DNA from: Costus lasius
Lineage: Eukaryota; Streptophyta; Magnoliopsida; Zingiberales; Costaceae
Length of the DNA: 64,000 nt
Assembly: GCA_027563935.2 (NCBI GenBank)
Contig: CM050447.1
Location: 10,756,501 to 10,820,500, forward strand
Direction of reading: 5' to 3'
This document shows, piece after piece, positions 1-10,986 of this stretch (positions are counted from its first letter, which is position 1; every line of letters starts with the position of its first letter). The notes below the pieces were generated by a model. It did no database searches. It was not told the origin of the DNA and saw nothing but the letters and a program-made list of their open reading frames with translations. The position numbers were made by a program, and so were the translations under genes.

Positions 1-600
1 TAATAATTTTAAAATAGTTGATAATATGTCAATTTTTGAACAAATAAATAAATTTTAAAATTTGGTAACTCAACTCGAAATTGCTGGTGCCTCTTTTGAT
101 TAATCTTTCATCATTTTTTTTCTTTTAGACAAACTACCTCCTTTCTAGTCTAGGTTTGCACAAGATTTAAGGAAAAAACATTAACAACTACAGTAAAAGA
201 TGTAATTCAAACAATTAAAATTGAATATCAATATAGAGTTATAAAATCCTAAAGTTGAACAACCCAGGAATAGAGTTCACTTAATTGAATCCTCAAATAG
301 ACCTTCTAACTTCAAATCTAAAATTTGAAACCTAAAATTTTTTAAAATAAAGGCAAGAATCCAAAAAATAATTAAAATTTCAATAAAAAATAAAATCAAG
401 GAAATAAAAAGGTAGTACCCAAAGGAAAATTCTTTTATGTATCGGAAGAGGAAATCATCTAGCCCCAAATTGCTACTATAGAAAGAAAGAAATGATGCCA
501 GGGAAGTAGACAAACCAACATCACAAACCTTAAGTTATCCTGACAGAGGAGTAACCTGCCTCAACATCTTCTTTGAGGTTAGTTTCTTGTTTCCTCTCTC
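1..600. other. AT-rich intergenic DNA, no gene seen
   Basis: No recognisable protein, RNA gene or terminal repeat was found. The only sizeable open frame, on the minus strand at 277-513, is low-complexity and shows no known domain. The gag region expected upstream of the decayed copia copy that begins near 618 is not detectable here, so that copy appears truncated at its 5' side. Confidence 0.5.
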
Positions 601-617
601 TTAATCTAACTTAGTAA

Positions 618-3600
618 GATTCTGATTGGTGGTTAGATAACGGTGCGAATATACATGTATGTTATAACCGGTTGTGGTTCACTTCTTATCAGGTTTCAAG
701 TGGAGGAAGTGTAACAATGAGGAATGGATCTACTATAGTTCTTGGACATGGACAATGACTTTGAAGTTCACTTAAGGAAAACTCTTATGTTAAATAATAT
801 ACTTCATGTTCCAAAGATCCATAGAAATCTTGTTAGTGGATCATGTTTAGTTCAAATTGGTTATAAAATTGTACTTGATGCAAATAAAGTTATAATTTTA
901 AAAGGATAAACTTTGATTGAAAAAGACTTTACCTCAATTGGCTTATATAAATTAAATATTGTTCTATTAAATAATAATGGGTTTGACATGGAAGATTAGG
1001 ACATATAAATTTTAAATATCTTTCAAGAATGAGACATTTAGGTTTAATACCTAAACAAGTTTGCAAAATTAAAAATTGTCAAATATATTCACAAGCTAAA
1101 CAATCAAGAAAACTTTTTAAAGCCATACCTTGTAAAAATATTAACATCTTAGAATTAATTTATTATGATGTATGTGATACAAACAGAGAACTCACAAAGG
1201 GAGGTAGTAAATATTTTATAACTTTTATAGATAATGCTTCAAAGTACTGCTACACATATTTATTAAATACTAAGGATGGAATATTATCTAAATTTAAAAT
1301 TTATAAAGTAGAAGTTGAAAATCAACTTAATAAAAAGATTAAAATTATTACATCTAATAGAGGAGGATAATACACCTCAAATGAATTTGCTTTATTTTGT
1401 CAAGAACATGAGATAGTTCATTAGGTGCTTGCCCCCACTCTCAGGGCCAGTTTGGGGCAGCTGGAGCTTATAGCTGGAGTTGGTTGGACCAGAGCTGGTT
1501 GGATAAATTTCATCTTGTTTGGATAAATCAAACTTTAGCTGGTCAAAACTAGTCAAAGATAGTCAAATCTGGTCAAAATAAATTTTAACTTAGATTAGAG
1601 TTAGAATCAGTGGAACAAAGGAGAAAGGGAGAGTCCGATTGGCACTAGCGCCGAGGAAATCTGTTGTCGGCCGGCATAGGAGGGAGGAGAAGGAGGAAGC
1701 GGCGCAGGATGAAGGAGAATGAGCTTGGGCTGGCGTCAAGAAAGGAGAAATCGGAGGCTGGTGCCGAGGAAGGAGAACGGGGCGAACGCGTGAACAAAGG
1801 AACCTTGCTCATAGGGGGCGGCGGCGTGGGGAGCTACACTGCCGGCGACGGAGTGGGAGCTTGGCAGGGGAGCTCGCAGAGGAGTGGGGAGTCCACGCTG
1901 GGTGCGCGCACGGCAGGAGAACTCGCGGAGGCATGGGAAGTCGACTCCAGGTTGGGAGCTCGGGTAAGGCCGAAGCAGACACGGACGGGGAGGTAGACGC
2001 CGGGAGGAGTGGTAGGGGGCGAGAAAGAAGGCAAGGAGGAAGAAGATCTGGCAACGAGCGACGAGGAAGAAGGCCGGGAGGTAGAGATATGGCAACAAGC
2101 ATGAGGAAGAAGGCTGGGAGGCAGAGATCAGGCCGCCGAGCTCCAAGCGCCGTCTGCTTCGTCCAAGTGCTGCCGATCTGCAACAACGTGGAGAAGATGC
2201 TGCTGCCTGGGAGGAAGATGACAGCCACGGAAATCGGGAGGAGCTGGCCTGAGGAGACGAGGCTTGGGAGGCTGACAATGCCGGGAGGAGACGTCGGAAG
2301 CCTGGGTAGAGAGGAACGTGAGGAACACGACACAGGCGTGTGAAGGAGGCAAAGATGAGAAGCTGCAAAAGCTGCTCTAAGTAGCTGGCTCGTAACAGTG
2401 CAGCTTCTCAGTTCCTCAGTTGTGTTACCAAACAACTAGGTTGACTAAAATCTGCTAGCCGCACCAGCAGAAGCTGGAATCTGGCCAATCCAAACGGGGC
2501 CTCAGTCTAATTGAGCAGTTGAAAGAAAAAATAGAACATTTTTAGATATGGTGAAGGCCACGCTACAAAGTTTTGGAGCTCCCCCAAACTTGTGGGAAGG
2601 GTATTTTGACAACTTGCTTTATTCAAAACAGAATTCCTCATAAGAACGAAACTCAAATACCTTATGAAATTTGGAAATGTCACAAACCTAATTTAAAATT
2701 CTTTCGAACATGAGGTGTCTTGTAATTAATTCAAATTGACCTGAAATTTCAAATAATACTTTAATAGAATATAGAGATATCATATTTTTTGAAAACATAT
2801 TTCCATTTAAATCTACAATGCCTCAACCTAATTTAAATTTAGAAATAAATCAAAACTCTAAGTCTTTAAATGATCAAATTGAATCTACTTCACTATAAAA
2901 TAAAATTATTAAACCCAAAGAAGTAAGAGAATTAGAACAATTAGAGATTTTGATGATGACTTCATTACTTATATAATAGAAGACACATTGAAAACTTACC
3001 TAGAAGCTCTTACTTCTCGTGATGCTCTTTTCTGGAAAAAAATAATAGATAATGAATTACAATCCATAATAAATAATAACACATGGATTTTAATTGATTT
3101 ACCACCTAGTATTAAATCTTTAGGTTATAAATGTATTTTTAAAAAGAAATTAAGGACCGATGGTAGTATAGAAAAGTATAAGGCGAATTTAGTAGTTTAA
3201 GGATTTCAACATAGAGCCGATATTGACTATTTTAATACCTATGTGCCAGTTACTAGAATTATTACCATCATCTTCAATTCATTAATTAATAATTCACTAA
3301 ATGGATATAAACACTGCTTTTCTCCATGGAGACCTTGATGAGGAAATTTATATTACTCAGCCTGCAAAATTTATCATGAGTGACTGTGAAGGAAAGATTT
3401 GTAAATTAGTCTGTTCTTTATACAATCTCGAGCAAACCCCTAAATAGTGACACAAAAAACTTGATAAAGTTGTTTTGTCATTTGGTTTCCAAATCAATGA
3501 CTGATAACTGTCTATATTATAAAAATACAAACATTAATTTTATATTATTATGTCTATATGTAATGATATTTTAACATTCTCTAATGATATAGACATGGTA

Positions 3601-4440
3601 TCTAATACTAAAAGTTATCTAACTAAACAATTTATTATTGGAATGAAAATCATTAAAAATTAAAATTCCATCTCTTTCTCAATCTCACTATATTGATAAA
3701 ATTTTAAAGAAATTTAATCATAACTCATCACCATTAAGTACACCTTTTGACCATATCGGTCATATGGATAAAAATCAAGGAAATGCTATAAATCAAGAAC
3801 CATATTCTAAGGCTATAGGTTCACTCATATTTCTGACTCATAGAATTAGGCCTGACATTAGTATCTAGATTGGGTAGGCACACCTTAAACCCTAGTGATT
3901 TTCACTGGATTGCTAATTGCTATAAATAGGGTGCTTAGATATCTTAAAGGAACTAAAAATTATACCCTATCATATAATGGATATCCTTATGAGTTAGAAG
4001 GACATTGTGATGTCAATTGGATTTCAGACTCCATTGACATCAAATGACTTCTGGGTTTGTTTTTTCCTTAGGTGGAGGTGTCATTTCATGGCAATCCAAA
4101 AAATAAATTATAATAGCTAGGAGTACCATGGAAACTGAACTGGGAGCTCTAGACTTAACATGTTCTAAAGCCGAATGGCTTAAAAACTTAGGTTTTTCTT
4201 TACCTATGGCTATTTCTATTAATCCATCAATTTTCATAAATTGTGGTAACAAAGCTACAATATACTTTTATAAAAAGAAATTAGTTAATACTAAATTAAG
4301 TAGACATATTAAAATAAGATAAAAATTTTATCAATAAGATGATAATCAACTCATAATGTGATTTCACTATTATTTGTAAAAACTAATGATAACATTGTTG
4401 ATTGCCTCACTAATGGTTTGAATTAATTCAAGGTGATGAC
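618..4440 (+). mobile_element. Decayed Ty1/copia retrotransposon (prot-int-RT-RNase H)
   Basis: Translated fragments follow copia order on the plus strand. A protease-type region near 630-770 contains a degraded WWLD-GA motif. An integrase segment at 1,029-1,370 carries FITFIDNASKYCYTYLL and IKIITSNRGG. The integrase tail AVERKNRTFLDMV resumes at about 2,516 after an inserted TIR element. A reverse transcriptase segment runs from 2,988 to about 3,420, with NNNTWILIDLP and GSIEKYKANLVV. An RNase H tail at 3,980-4,330 has GVISWQSKK and TMETELGALDL. Many stops and frameshifts interrupt it, so it cannot make protein. Placing integrase before RT is diagnostic of copia rather than gypsy. No gag and no clear LTR pair were found, so both ends are approximate. 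Confidence 0.85.
1444..2501. mobile_element. Non-autonomous TIR element with GC-rich cargo inside the copia integrase
   Basis: A 1,058-bp insertion splits the copia integrase reading between its IVH and AVERKNR motifs. Its ends are imperfect inverted repeats: GGGCCAGTTTGG at the left, and GGCCCCGTTTGG when the right end is read on the minus strand. Flanking TCA (1,441-1,443 and 2,502-2,504) fits a 3-bp target duplication, extendable to a CTCAG direct repeat. The ends resemble PIF/Harbinger Tourist-like elements. The centre (about 1,640-2,400) is strongly GC-rich, unlike either the element ends or the host copia copy. It has long open frames on both strands but no recognisable domain. It may be captured genic DNA, but no source gene can be named. 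Confidence 0.7.
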
Positions 4441-5460
4441 CTTAGTTAGGAGAATGAGGATTTGTCCATAATGGACCCTTCTACGGTGGCAACTCAACCT
4501 CCATAATTGTAGTACTCCTATATAGATGTAAAGTTTAGTTTATACCTCTTAAAGGAACCCAAAAAGCATATCTTGAGAAGTGTCTCTAAACACTTTTTCA
4601 TAGGGTTTCTCTTATATGTGGCTTTTCATATACGGACGCGGAGTAGAGAGTGGACCCTCTAGCTATGTGAAAGTCACATGAATAAGAAGATTATTCACAC
4701 GACCAATAATGTACAACACTGCATCGTAGAGATTTTGTATCATGTGTAATGTTCAACATTGGGTTAAAAGGGTGCAGTTCAAGACCTGATTCACTATATC
4801 TCTTCCAGTGGAGTTCCATGTACTAAGTATGTTAAGCATGACTTTTCCTTGACTGCGTGATATAGACATTTAATAACATTTTCTTTATTTATGATTATTC
4901 TTTAGACTTTTTGAGTTTTACGGTGGATTATTGGTATTTTATGTGGAAAACCCAAAAATTCTTATTTCTACACATTTCGGTCATTTAATTATTGTTTATA
5001 AGTTTTGCCCATTTACTTTTTACCTGTTTAGCTTGTAATTAAGGTTATCAAATAGCCTTAATAGCTACCTGTTATGTTAAGACTAGGCTAAATGGGTGTG
5101 TGCCTGTTATCCGCCCGTTAATGCCTCTTCTTTATAAGAATAAGTACAACTGGTTGGAAAAATGATGCACAAATCGAGCTCTCTAAACCGTTTCACCGAC
5201 GTCCCGGCAGAAGCGGATTCCTGATTGAATCTTCGGATGGAAGACCGGATTATATCCCATGCGAGAGACCGGATATTTGCCTGAAGACAGACTTTTACGT
5301 CGGCTCCCTATTCTTTTAATTTTGTATTTTGTTGGTTTGACAGGATTACACACATCACACGTATTACACACATCACACGTAACATATTGTAACTTAGAGG
5401 TCTTCCCTCAAACACTCATACTTTTACCTCTCCTCTCCGACCAACTATGAGCAAATTCTT
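4441..5460. other. Probable 3' untranslated/LTR remnant of the copia copy
   Basis: This sequence follows the RNase H tail and contains no gene. It probably contains the degraded 3' non-coding part of the copia copy, but no matching 5' LTR lies in the window, so this is an inference from position only. A perfect 18-bp tandem pair is present at its end and is listed separately. Confidence 0.3.
5345..5380. repeat. Perfect 18-bp tandem duplication
   Basis: The unit ATTACACACATCACACGT occurs twice head to tail without mismatch at 5,345-5,362 and 5,363-5,380. No function is apparent. Confidence 0.9.
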
Positions 5461-6600
5461 TGATATACCAAACTACATTTTTCTCTAGCTGCATGCTTTT
5501 CGTATGCATGAATAAGTAGCACTCTTCAAACTAACATAAACTATACATGTATGGACATGATACTTAGCAACTTGGTGCTTCCCTCGCAAACAAACAATCC
5601 TCAATAATGTCACTTGTAGATAACACAGTTTGCATATGACAGACCACTTGGCCACTTGCATGACTCTCTACACTTGTAGCATGACAAACAAAGCTCCTAC
5701 CGCCACGTGTAGACTAGTAGATATTGCATGTACATAAATGCAGCACTTAATTGCTTTCTCTTTCTCTTCTCATATGCATACCAGAGTATTAAACTAAAAG
5801 TTGCATCAAAGCCACATTATTTGAGTGAGTTATTACACATGCTAAGTCCCAAATTGCTTATTTCTGCATGCTTTATGTAAGTGAGCATCTATATATGTAC
5901 TCTAGAACTATTTCTTTCCATCTAACAGCTCTGATTTCCAGATCAAGGTGGTCATGTTATATATGTATCCCCGTTATATAATCCACTGATACTTTCAGTG
6001 TACAGTGAAGAGCTTGATTGTTTCTGAATCCTCGTAGCACTGCATTACGTTCTTGCATTAGCTGAATTTTAGATATCACATTCTGCAAATGTTGAAAAGT
6101 AGAAATGCACAAAAACCACCTAGACTTTAGATTCAAGAACTCAGCCTAGTTCTAGAATTGAGCCATACTATCTTTAACTTTGCTAAGATACCTCCATAAG
6201 TGGGAGTAATATGTGCTAGGGGAGGCAATGCTTAGACCTCAGTTTTGAAATTAGAGATGCTTAACGATCAATGTCCATCTACTACTCTCTCAAGAATTCA
6301 ACTTCCATCACCATTTGGGCAACTATCTACGTTGCCAAAACTGACTTGATCCCTGGCTAGACAGGCCCTGGTGTCCAACTGACGACATTTCTGACCTTGG
6401 TGATAAAAACTAACACTTGAAGATATTTCTCATAAGCCTATCAATCTTTTTAGTAAAGCCAATACGGAATCTCAAAAAATGAAGCAACGTGAGTTATAGT
6501 TTAAAGGAAGCTACTAAATCCAGACCATGATCAATCTTTCAGCTAGATTAGGTGCATGACTTGCAAGTTTTGCCAAATGACATTGGTTTTTTATAATGAA
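5461..6600. other. Intergenic DNA, nothing recognised
   Basis: No open frame with a recognisable domain, no RNA gene and no clear repeat boundary. The right part may be the 3' end of the degenerate LINE that continues at 6,600, but no motif supports this. Confidence 0.4.
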
Positions 6601-7076
6601 GTAATTTCAGCATCTTGTTATTAGCATCCCTGTGCATAAAGGAAAAACAAGCTAGGTTGAGGCAAGGATGGTGTAATTGCTTCCATGAATTTTCTCAAGT
6701 TAGTCTCAAACTGAGGTTTGTTCCTAATATAGAAGCATATTTTGTTGTAATTAACTATCAGTTTGAAGAAGCAAGCAAAATAAATCAGAATGGGCTTGAC
6801 ATTATTTGATAAGGACTGGCCTTGTTAAAAAATGATCATATCTTCGGGATACTAAGCAATTTTCAAACACCACATCATTCACGAAGCCCTCAACAAGTCT
6901 TTGGATCTTAGCATGCTAAAGGGATGTCTGGATAAGGTCAATAACAATTATGAATAAATGGGGAGCTGGGGGATCACCTCACGGATACCATTCTTCTTCT
7001 TTATCCAGTTGCCTTGATTGTCATTTAAAAGAAATACTTATGCAAGAGAGAAGGCTAGAGATTCAATTCTTCTTAA
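6600..7076 (-). mobile_element. Degenerate LINE reverse transcriptase, downstream half
   Basis: On the minus strand at about 6,940-6,985 a stop-interrupted frame reads GDPPAPHLFIIVIDL. This matches the conserved GDPLSPYLF block of L1-type LINE reverse transcriptases. It is followed by a motif-poor tail full of stops. The upstream half of the same relic lies at 11,293-12,640. The two halves are separated only by the copia element at 7,082-11,287 and its GTTTT duplication, which implies one old LINE split by a later insertion. Confidence 0.6.
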
Positions 7077-7081
7077 GTTTT

Positions 7082-7366
7082 TGTAGAGAGGTGAAACTTG
7101 CTTTCGTATTTTGCTCCTCCTGTCTTGCATATCCCGGAGGTTGTTCCATATAAGATCCCTATATAAAAAGACATTCTTAATATCCAACTGATGAAGTTTC
7201 CAATCGAGATTGATGGCCAGGGAGAATAGGAGACAGACGGAGTTAAGCCTGGTCACCGGAGAGAACATATTAAGAAAATCAATACCATACACCTGTGTAA
7301 AACCTTTCGCCACCAATTGTGCCTTGTACCGTTGTATGGACCCAGGATTATGTTTAACAGTGTACA
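7082..7366 (-). repeat. 3' LTR of the copia element, encoding RT residues
   Basis: This 285-bp direct repeat matches 10,987-11,287. Compared with that copy it lacks about 14 bp near 7,153 and 3 bp near 7,344. It starts TG and ends CA. Read on the minus strand, pol runs in frame straight into it (CRWVYTVKHNP), through [14 protein letters not shown] and [12 protein letters not shown] homology ends near PPGYA, leaving about 43 bp of non-RT sequence at the U5 side. No conventional polypurine tract precedes it; only a short GGTGGG is present. Confidence 0.85.
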
Positions 7367-9471
7367 CCCACCGGCACTGAACTGGTTTAACATCAAGAGG
7401 CGGTTTGACAAGGGACCAAGTACTCCGAGCCTGTAAGATCTTTATCTCTTCATCCATGGCTGCTTTCCACTCCGGCATGGTAATAGCCATGGTGAAATTT
7501 CTAGGAGTGGCGACAGGCGAAAGAGTAGTAAGACATGTAAGATAGGATGAAGATAAATAAGAATACGAAACATACTTGGAGATATGATAAGTAGCAGTAG
7601 ATCTACGTCCCTTGCGAAGAGCAATAGGAAGGTCAGTGGAGTCAAGCAGTGGATCTTCGGACGGAGACAACGTGGTGGTGGGTATTTGCTGGCTTTGTGT
7701 ATGTCTCCTGCGTTGGTAAACCTGCAAGAATGGTGGTGGAGGTGTTTCCCCCAACGAAGGGGCAATATCTAAATTAACAGGAGTCGGCAAGGGAATTTCT
7801 AGGGGCACAGTAGGAGATGAGTAGCAGCGTGCCTCATCTCCTACTGCGCTCCTAGAAATTCCCTTGCCGACTCCTGTTAATTTAGATATTGCCCACAGAA
7901 GGTAACGTCAGCACTCACAAATGTACGACGGGAATGCGGATCAAAGCATCGATAACCTTTTTGGGTACGAGAGTAGCCCACAAAAATACATCTAACCGCA
8001 CGAGGGCTGAGTTTATCTTGCTTTGGACCGAAAGTGTGAACATAACAAACAGAACCAAAGACACGAGGGGTAAATGGAAAAGCCTTTTGAGAAGGAAAAA
8101 TGATGAAGGGAGACTTATCTCCGATCACAGAGGATGGCATCCGATTTATGAGAAAACAGGCTGTAAGAACGACATCGGCCCAGAAGTACTTGGGCATATT
8201 CATGTGGAACAACAAGGTCCTAGCAACATCAAGCAGATGCCGGTTCTTACGTTCAGCAACCCCATTCTGTTGAGAAGAATAGGGATATGATGTTTGATGT
8301 ATAATACCACGAGAAGCACAAAAAATGGAAAAGTCAGAGCTAGAATATTCCAACGCATTGTCAGTACGAAGAATTTTCAATGAGACACCAAATTGATTTT
8401 TCACTTCAGCATAGAATATTTGGAAAACAGAAAAAACATCGGACCGATGTTTCAACAAAAAAACCCAACACAAACGAGAATTGTCATCAATGAAAGTAAT
8501 AAAATATTGATGATCATCTTTACTGGGTACATGACTCGGCCCCCATATATCAAAATGAACTAGACCAAACGGGACATGACTCAAAATATGATCTTTTGAC
8601 TTAAAGGAAGAACGAAAATATTTTCCAAGTTGACAAGCATGACAATGAAGCTGAGAATTCAAATTAAAAGAAACAGATAAACGTAGTTTTTCCAAAGAAG
8701 GATGACCCAAATGGCAGTGCCACTGATAGGCTGTGTCCTGTGATGAAAGGTGAGCAGTGGAGTTGGAAAAGACATACACTCCACCCTGCTTATGCCCCCC
8801 ACCACCAATCGTCGCCTTCGTCTTGAGATCTTGAAAGACACAATAGGATGAGAAGAAGGTTACGGAACAGTTTAGTCCAGTAGTTAAGACAGATATAGAA
8901 AGAAGATTGACAGGAAATTTTGGTACATAAAGAACATGAGATAATGTCAAACTAGATGTTAGCTGAACGGTTCCAATTCCAAGAGCAGGTATAAGAGACC
9001 CATCAGCAATGGAACCTGGTAAAAGTTGGGTATCAAGGTGTAATGATGTAAACAATGACCTATTACCTGTCATATGAGAGGAAGCACCTGAATCTAATAC
9101 CCAAGAATTGGTTGAGGCAAGAGTGGTTATACCAGATGCATGAAGACCAGTGGAAGCAACCATAGAAGAAGATGAAGCTTCATTGTTGACCTTTCCCTTC
9201 AGTAGTCTTTCATATTCAGACACAGTGATGACAATGGTACCTTCAGAAGAGTCGGTCGAGGTTCTGGTTGGATTCTCAATCAAAGTGTGCTCAGCTGGAG
9301 AAGCCTTGGATGCACTGTGAGCTTGGGATGACTTCCCAAATTTCTGCCAACAACGATTAGAAGTATGATTCGTGCGACCACAGTGCTCACATGGAGAAGA
9401 AACACGGCCACGTCCTCATCCACGACCAACGCCTCTCCGTCCTCTCCCACGATCTCCCAACCGAGGTGCAA
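7367..9471 (-). pseudogene. Copia pol remnant: CCHC, protease, integrase, RT start
   Basis: Read on the minus strand. A CCHC knuckle with spacing C-X2-C-X4-H-X4-C is encoded at about 9,350-9,391. A protease motif DSGASSHMTG lies near 9,060-9,090. The integrase zinc-binding region (WHCHLGH, CHACQLGK) is at about 8,625-8,735. The integrase core follows with FITFIDDNSR, LRTDNALEY and QQNGVAERKNR. A long open stretch (9,283-7,877) holds protease to the end of integrase. It then meets an inverted duplication (7,760-7,894) that breaks the frame. Reading resumes at about 7,800 with IPLPTPVNLDIAPSL and the start of RT (MPEWKAAMDEEI). Breaks are a frameshift around 9,470 and the palindrome. Confidence 0.85.
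7760..7894. repeat. Near-perfect 62-bp inverted repeat (palindrome) in copia pol
   Basis: Arms 7,760-7,821 and 7,833-7,894 are reverse complements with 2 mismatches in 62 bases and an 11-base loop. The left arm fits the pol frame between integrase and RT, so the right arm is the added inverted copy. It interrupts the reading frame. Confidence 0.95.
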
Positions 9472-9558
9472 TCAGTGCACTATCTGTAGTAGCTATAGTA
9501 TTAGATGTGGAGACTCGTAGCAAACGAGAAAAGACATTCTGAATATTGGGAATAGATG

Positions 9559-10113
9559 AATCCATCATTAGTTGAGCACGAGCTGCGGCATAATTTCATT
9601 CAGGCCAGATAGAAACTTAGCTTCTAGAAATTCTTGACGTTGCTGAAGAATAACTGCAATGTCAGCTATTGCTGGATGAATTTGACATAGCTGGTCCCAT
9701 TTTCCTTTCAATAAACTATAGTACTCTTGAAGAGACTTTTCACCCTGTTTCATATTGATAATCTCTTCATACAAGAGATATATCTGACAAATATTTCCTT
9801 AAGGAGCATAAGTGACAGCAAGAGAATCCCAAAGTTCTTTAGATGTGTCAAGGAACATAATTGTGTTAGCAATCCCCGGTTCAATACTGGTTATGACGGA
9901 GTTAAAAACAACCAAATCAGAGCTACGCCAATTTTCATAGTGGGGATCTGTGGAGGCTGGAAGAACACCAATGATGTGGTGCTCATTCCTAAATGAGCCA
10001 AGAATACATTGCATGGATTTTGTCCAAAGAAGATAGTTCGTTCCATCAAGTTTGATAAAAGTGCTAGTAAAGGCCACAAACTTCATTTCAGTGTTAGCCA
10101 AGGTCAAATCCAT
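9559..10113 (-). pseudogene. Copia gag remnant
   Basis: On the minus strand an ATG at 10,113 begins a gag-type protein. The initial segment contains the copia gag signature LDGTNYLLWTKSMQ. It is followed by YENWRSSDLVV and ends at a TAA near 9,799. Same-strand sequence continues past this stop with YEEIINMKQGEKSLQEYY and further UBN2/gag-polypeptide-like residues to about 9,568. One in-frame stop therefore separates the two halves. Beyond that the frame shifts before the CCHC knuckle. The capsid function is lost. Confidence 0.8.
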
Positions 10114-10299
10114 AGAGACAGGAATAATTCTCAACAACTACAAATATGTTCAACAAGGAACAGTAACGAGAAATAGTGGTACCGACAACAGAAGAGGTGC
10201 GTTAGGGAATTTCGGCAGAGGCAATTCTCGCTAGAAATTCTCAAGCTTCAGCAGAGGAACAATTCCCATAGAAGGCTTCAGCAATCGGCGACTCATGGT

Positions 10300-10681
10300 C
10301 AGTGTTGTTAAATAGCCGCAATTGCGGCGCTATAGCGTTTTTCCATAGCGGTTTTTGAGCAATCCGCTATGAAACGCTATAGCACCGCTATAGAGGATAT
10401 GACCACGTTATAATATTTTTAAATTTTAGAAATTAAAATTATGAGTTGAATTGAGTTGGTACTATGTGATCTTTCTTTACATAATTTATTTTATTTTTAT
10501 GTAGCTTAATTTATTAAGTATATAACATATATTTCAAACGTTATACTTAATTTTTTATGTGTATAATATATATTTTAAACGTTATGTGACCTCCGCTATT
10601 CGCCCACAACGCAATCCGCTATATCATATTGCGGATTTTTAGCTTTTCGCCATTTTCCGTGATACGTTATTGATAACACTG
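10300..10681. mobile_element. hAT-type MITE in the copia leader
   Basis: A 382-bp AT-rich element has terminal inverted repeats starting CAGTGTT and 8-bp flanks CTCATGGT (10,292-10,299) and CTCAGGGT (10,682-10,689), which differ at one base. The subterminal regions are rich in CCGCTAT/ATAGCGG repeats. It has no coding capacity. It lies between the copia primer-binding site and gag, so it inserted after or within that element. Confidence 0.85.
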
Positions 10682-10975
10682 CTCAGGGTACAGGCGGAAG
10701 GATGGTGGCAGCAATGAGAGGCTGCCCTAGTTTCCAGCTACCTGAAGTCAGCCAAGAAGGTAACAGGAAGGAAGAACGGCAGCCTGCGACGTTCTTAAAA
10801 AAGTATTTGTAAGCGACGAGAGGTGGCAGCCTACATGCGACGAGAGTCGCCCTCGCTTTGATAGAAGTCGTAGGCCTTCCTTCTAGCGCCAATCGAATGA
10901 AGAGGCGGAGCAAGGATCAAGGAGCATGAATCAGGCGATGATCGAAGCAAGTGGCGGTCGTTGCGTGTCGCCTCC

Positions 10976-10986
10976 CTCTGATACCA
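10976..10986 (-). promoter_or_regulatory. Primer-binding site of the copia element (initiator Met tRNA)
   Basis: Read on the minus strand the sequence is TGGTATCAGAG, the usual plant copia primer-binding site complementary to the 3' end of initiator methionine tRNA. It directly abuts the CA end of the 5' LTR with no spacer. This fixes 10,987-11,287 as the genuine 5' LTR. Confidence 0.9.

Noticed and set aside
1736..2435. Long GC-rich open frames on both strands (up to 210 residues)
   Set aside because: They overlap in several frames, show no domain and lie entirely inside a TIR element; composition explains them.
5345..5380. Short tandem repeat considered as a CRISPR-like array
   Set aside because: Only two copies with no spacer, in a eukaryotic genome.
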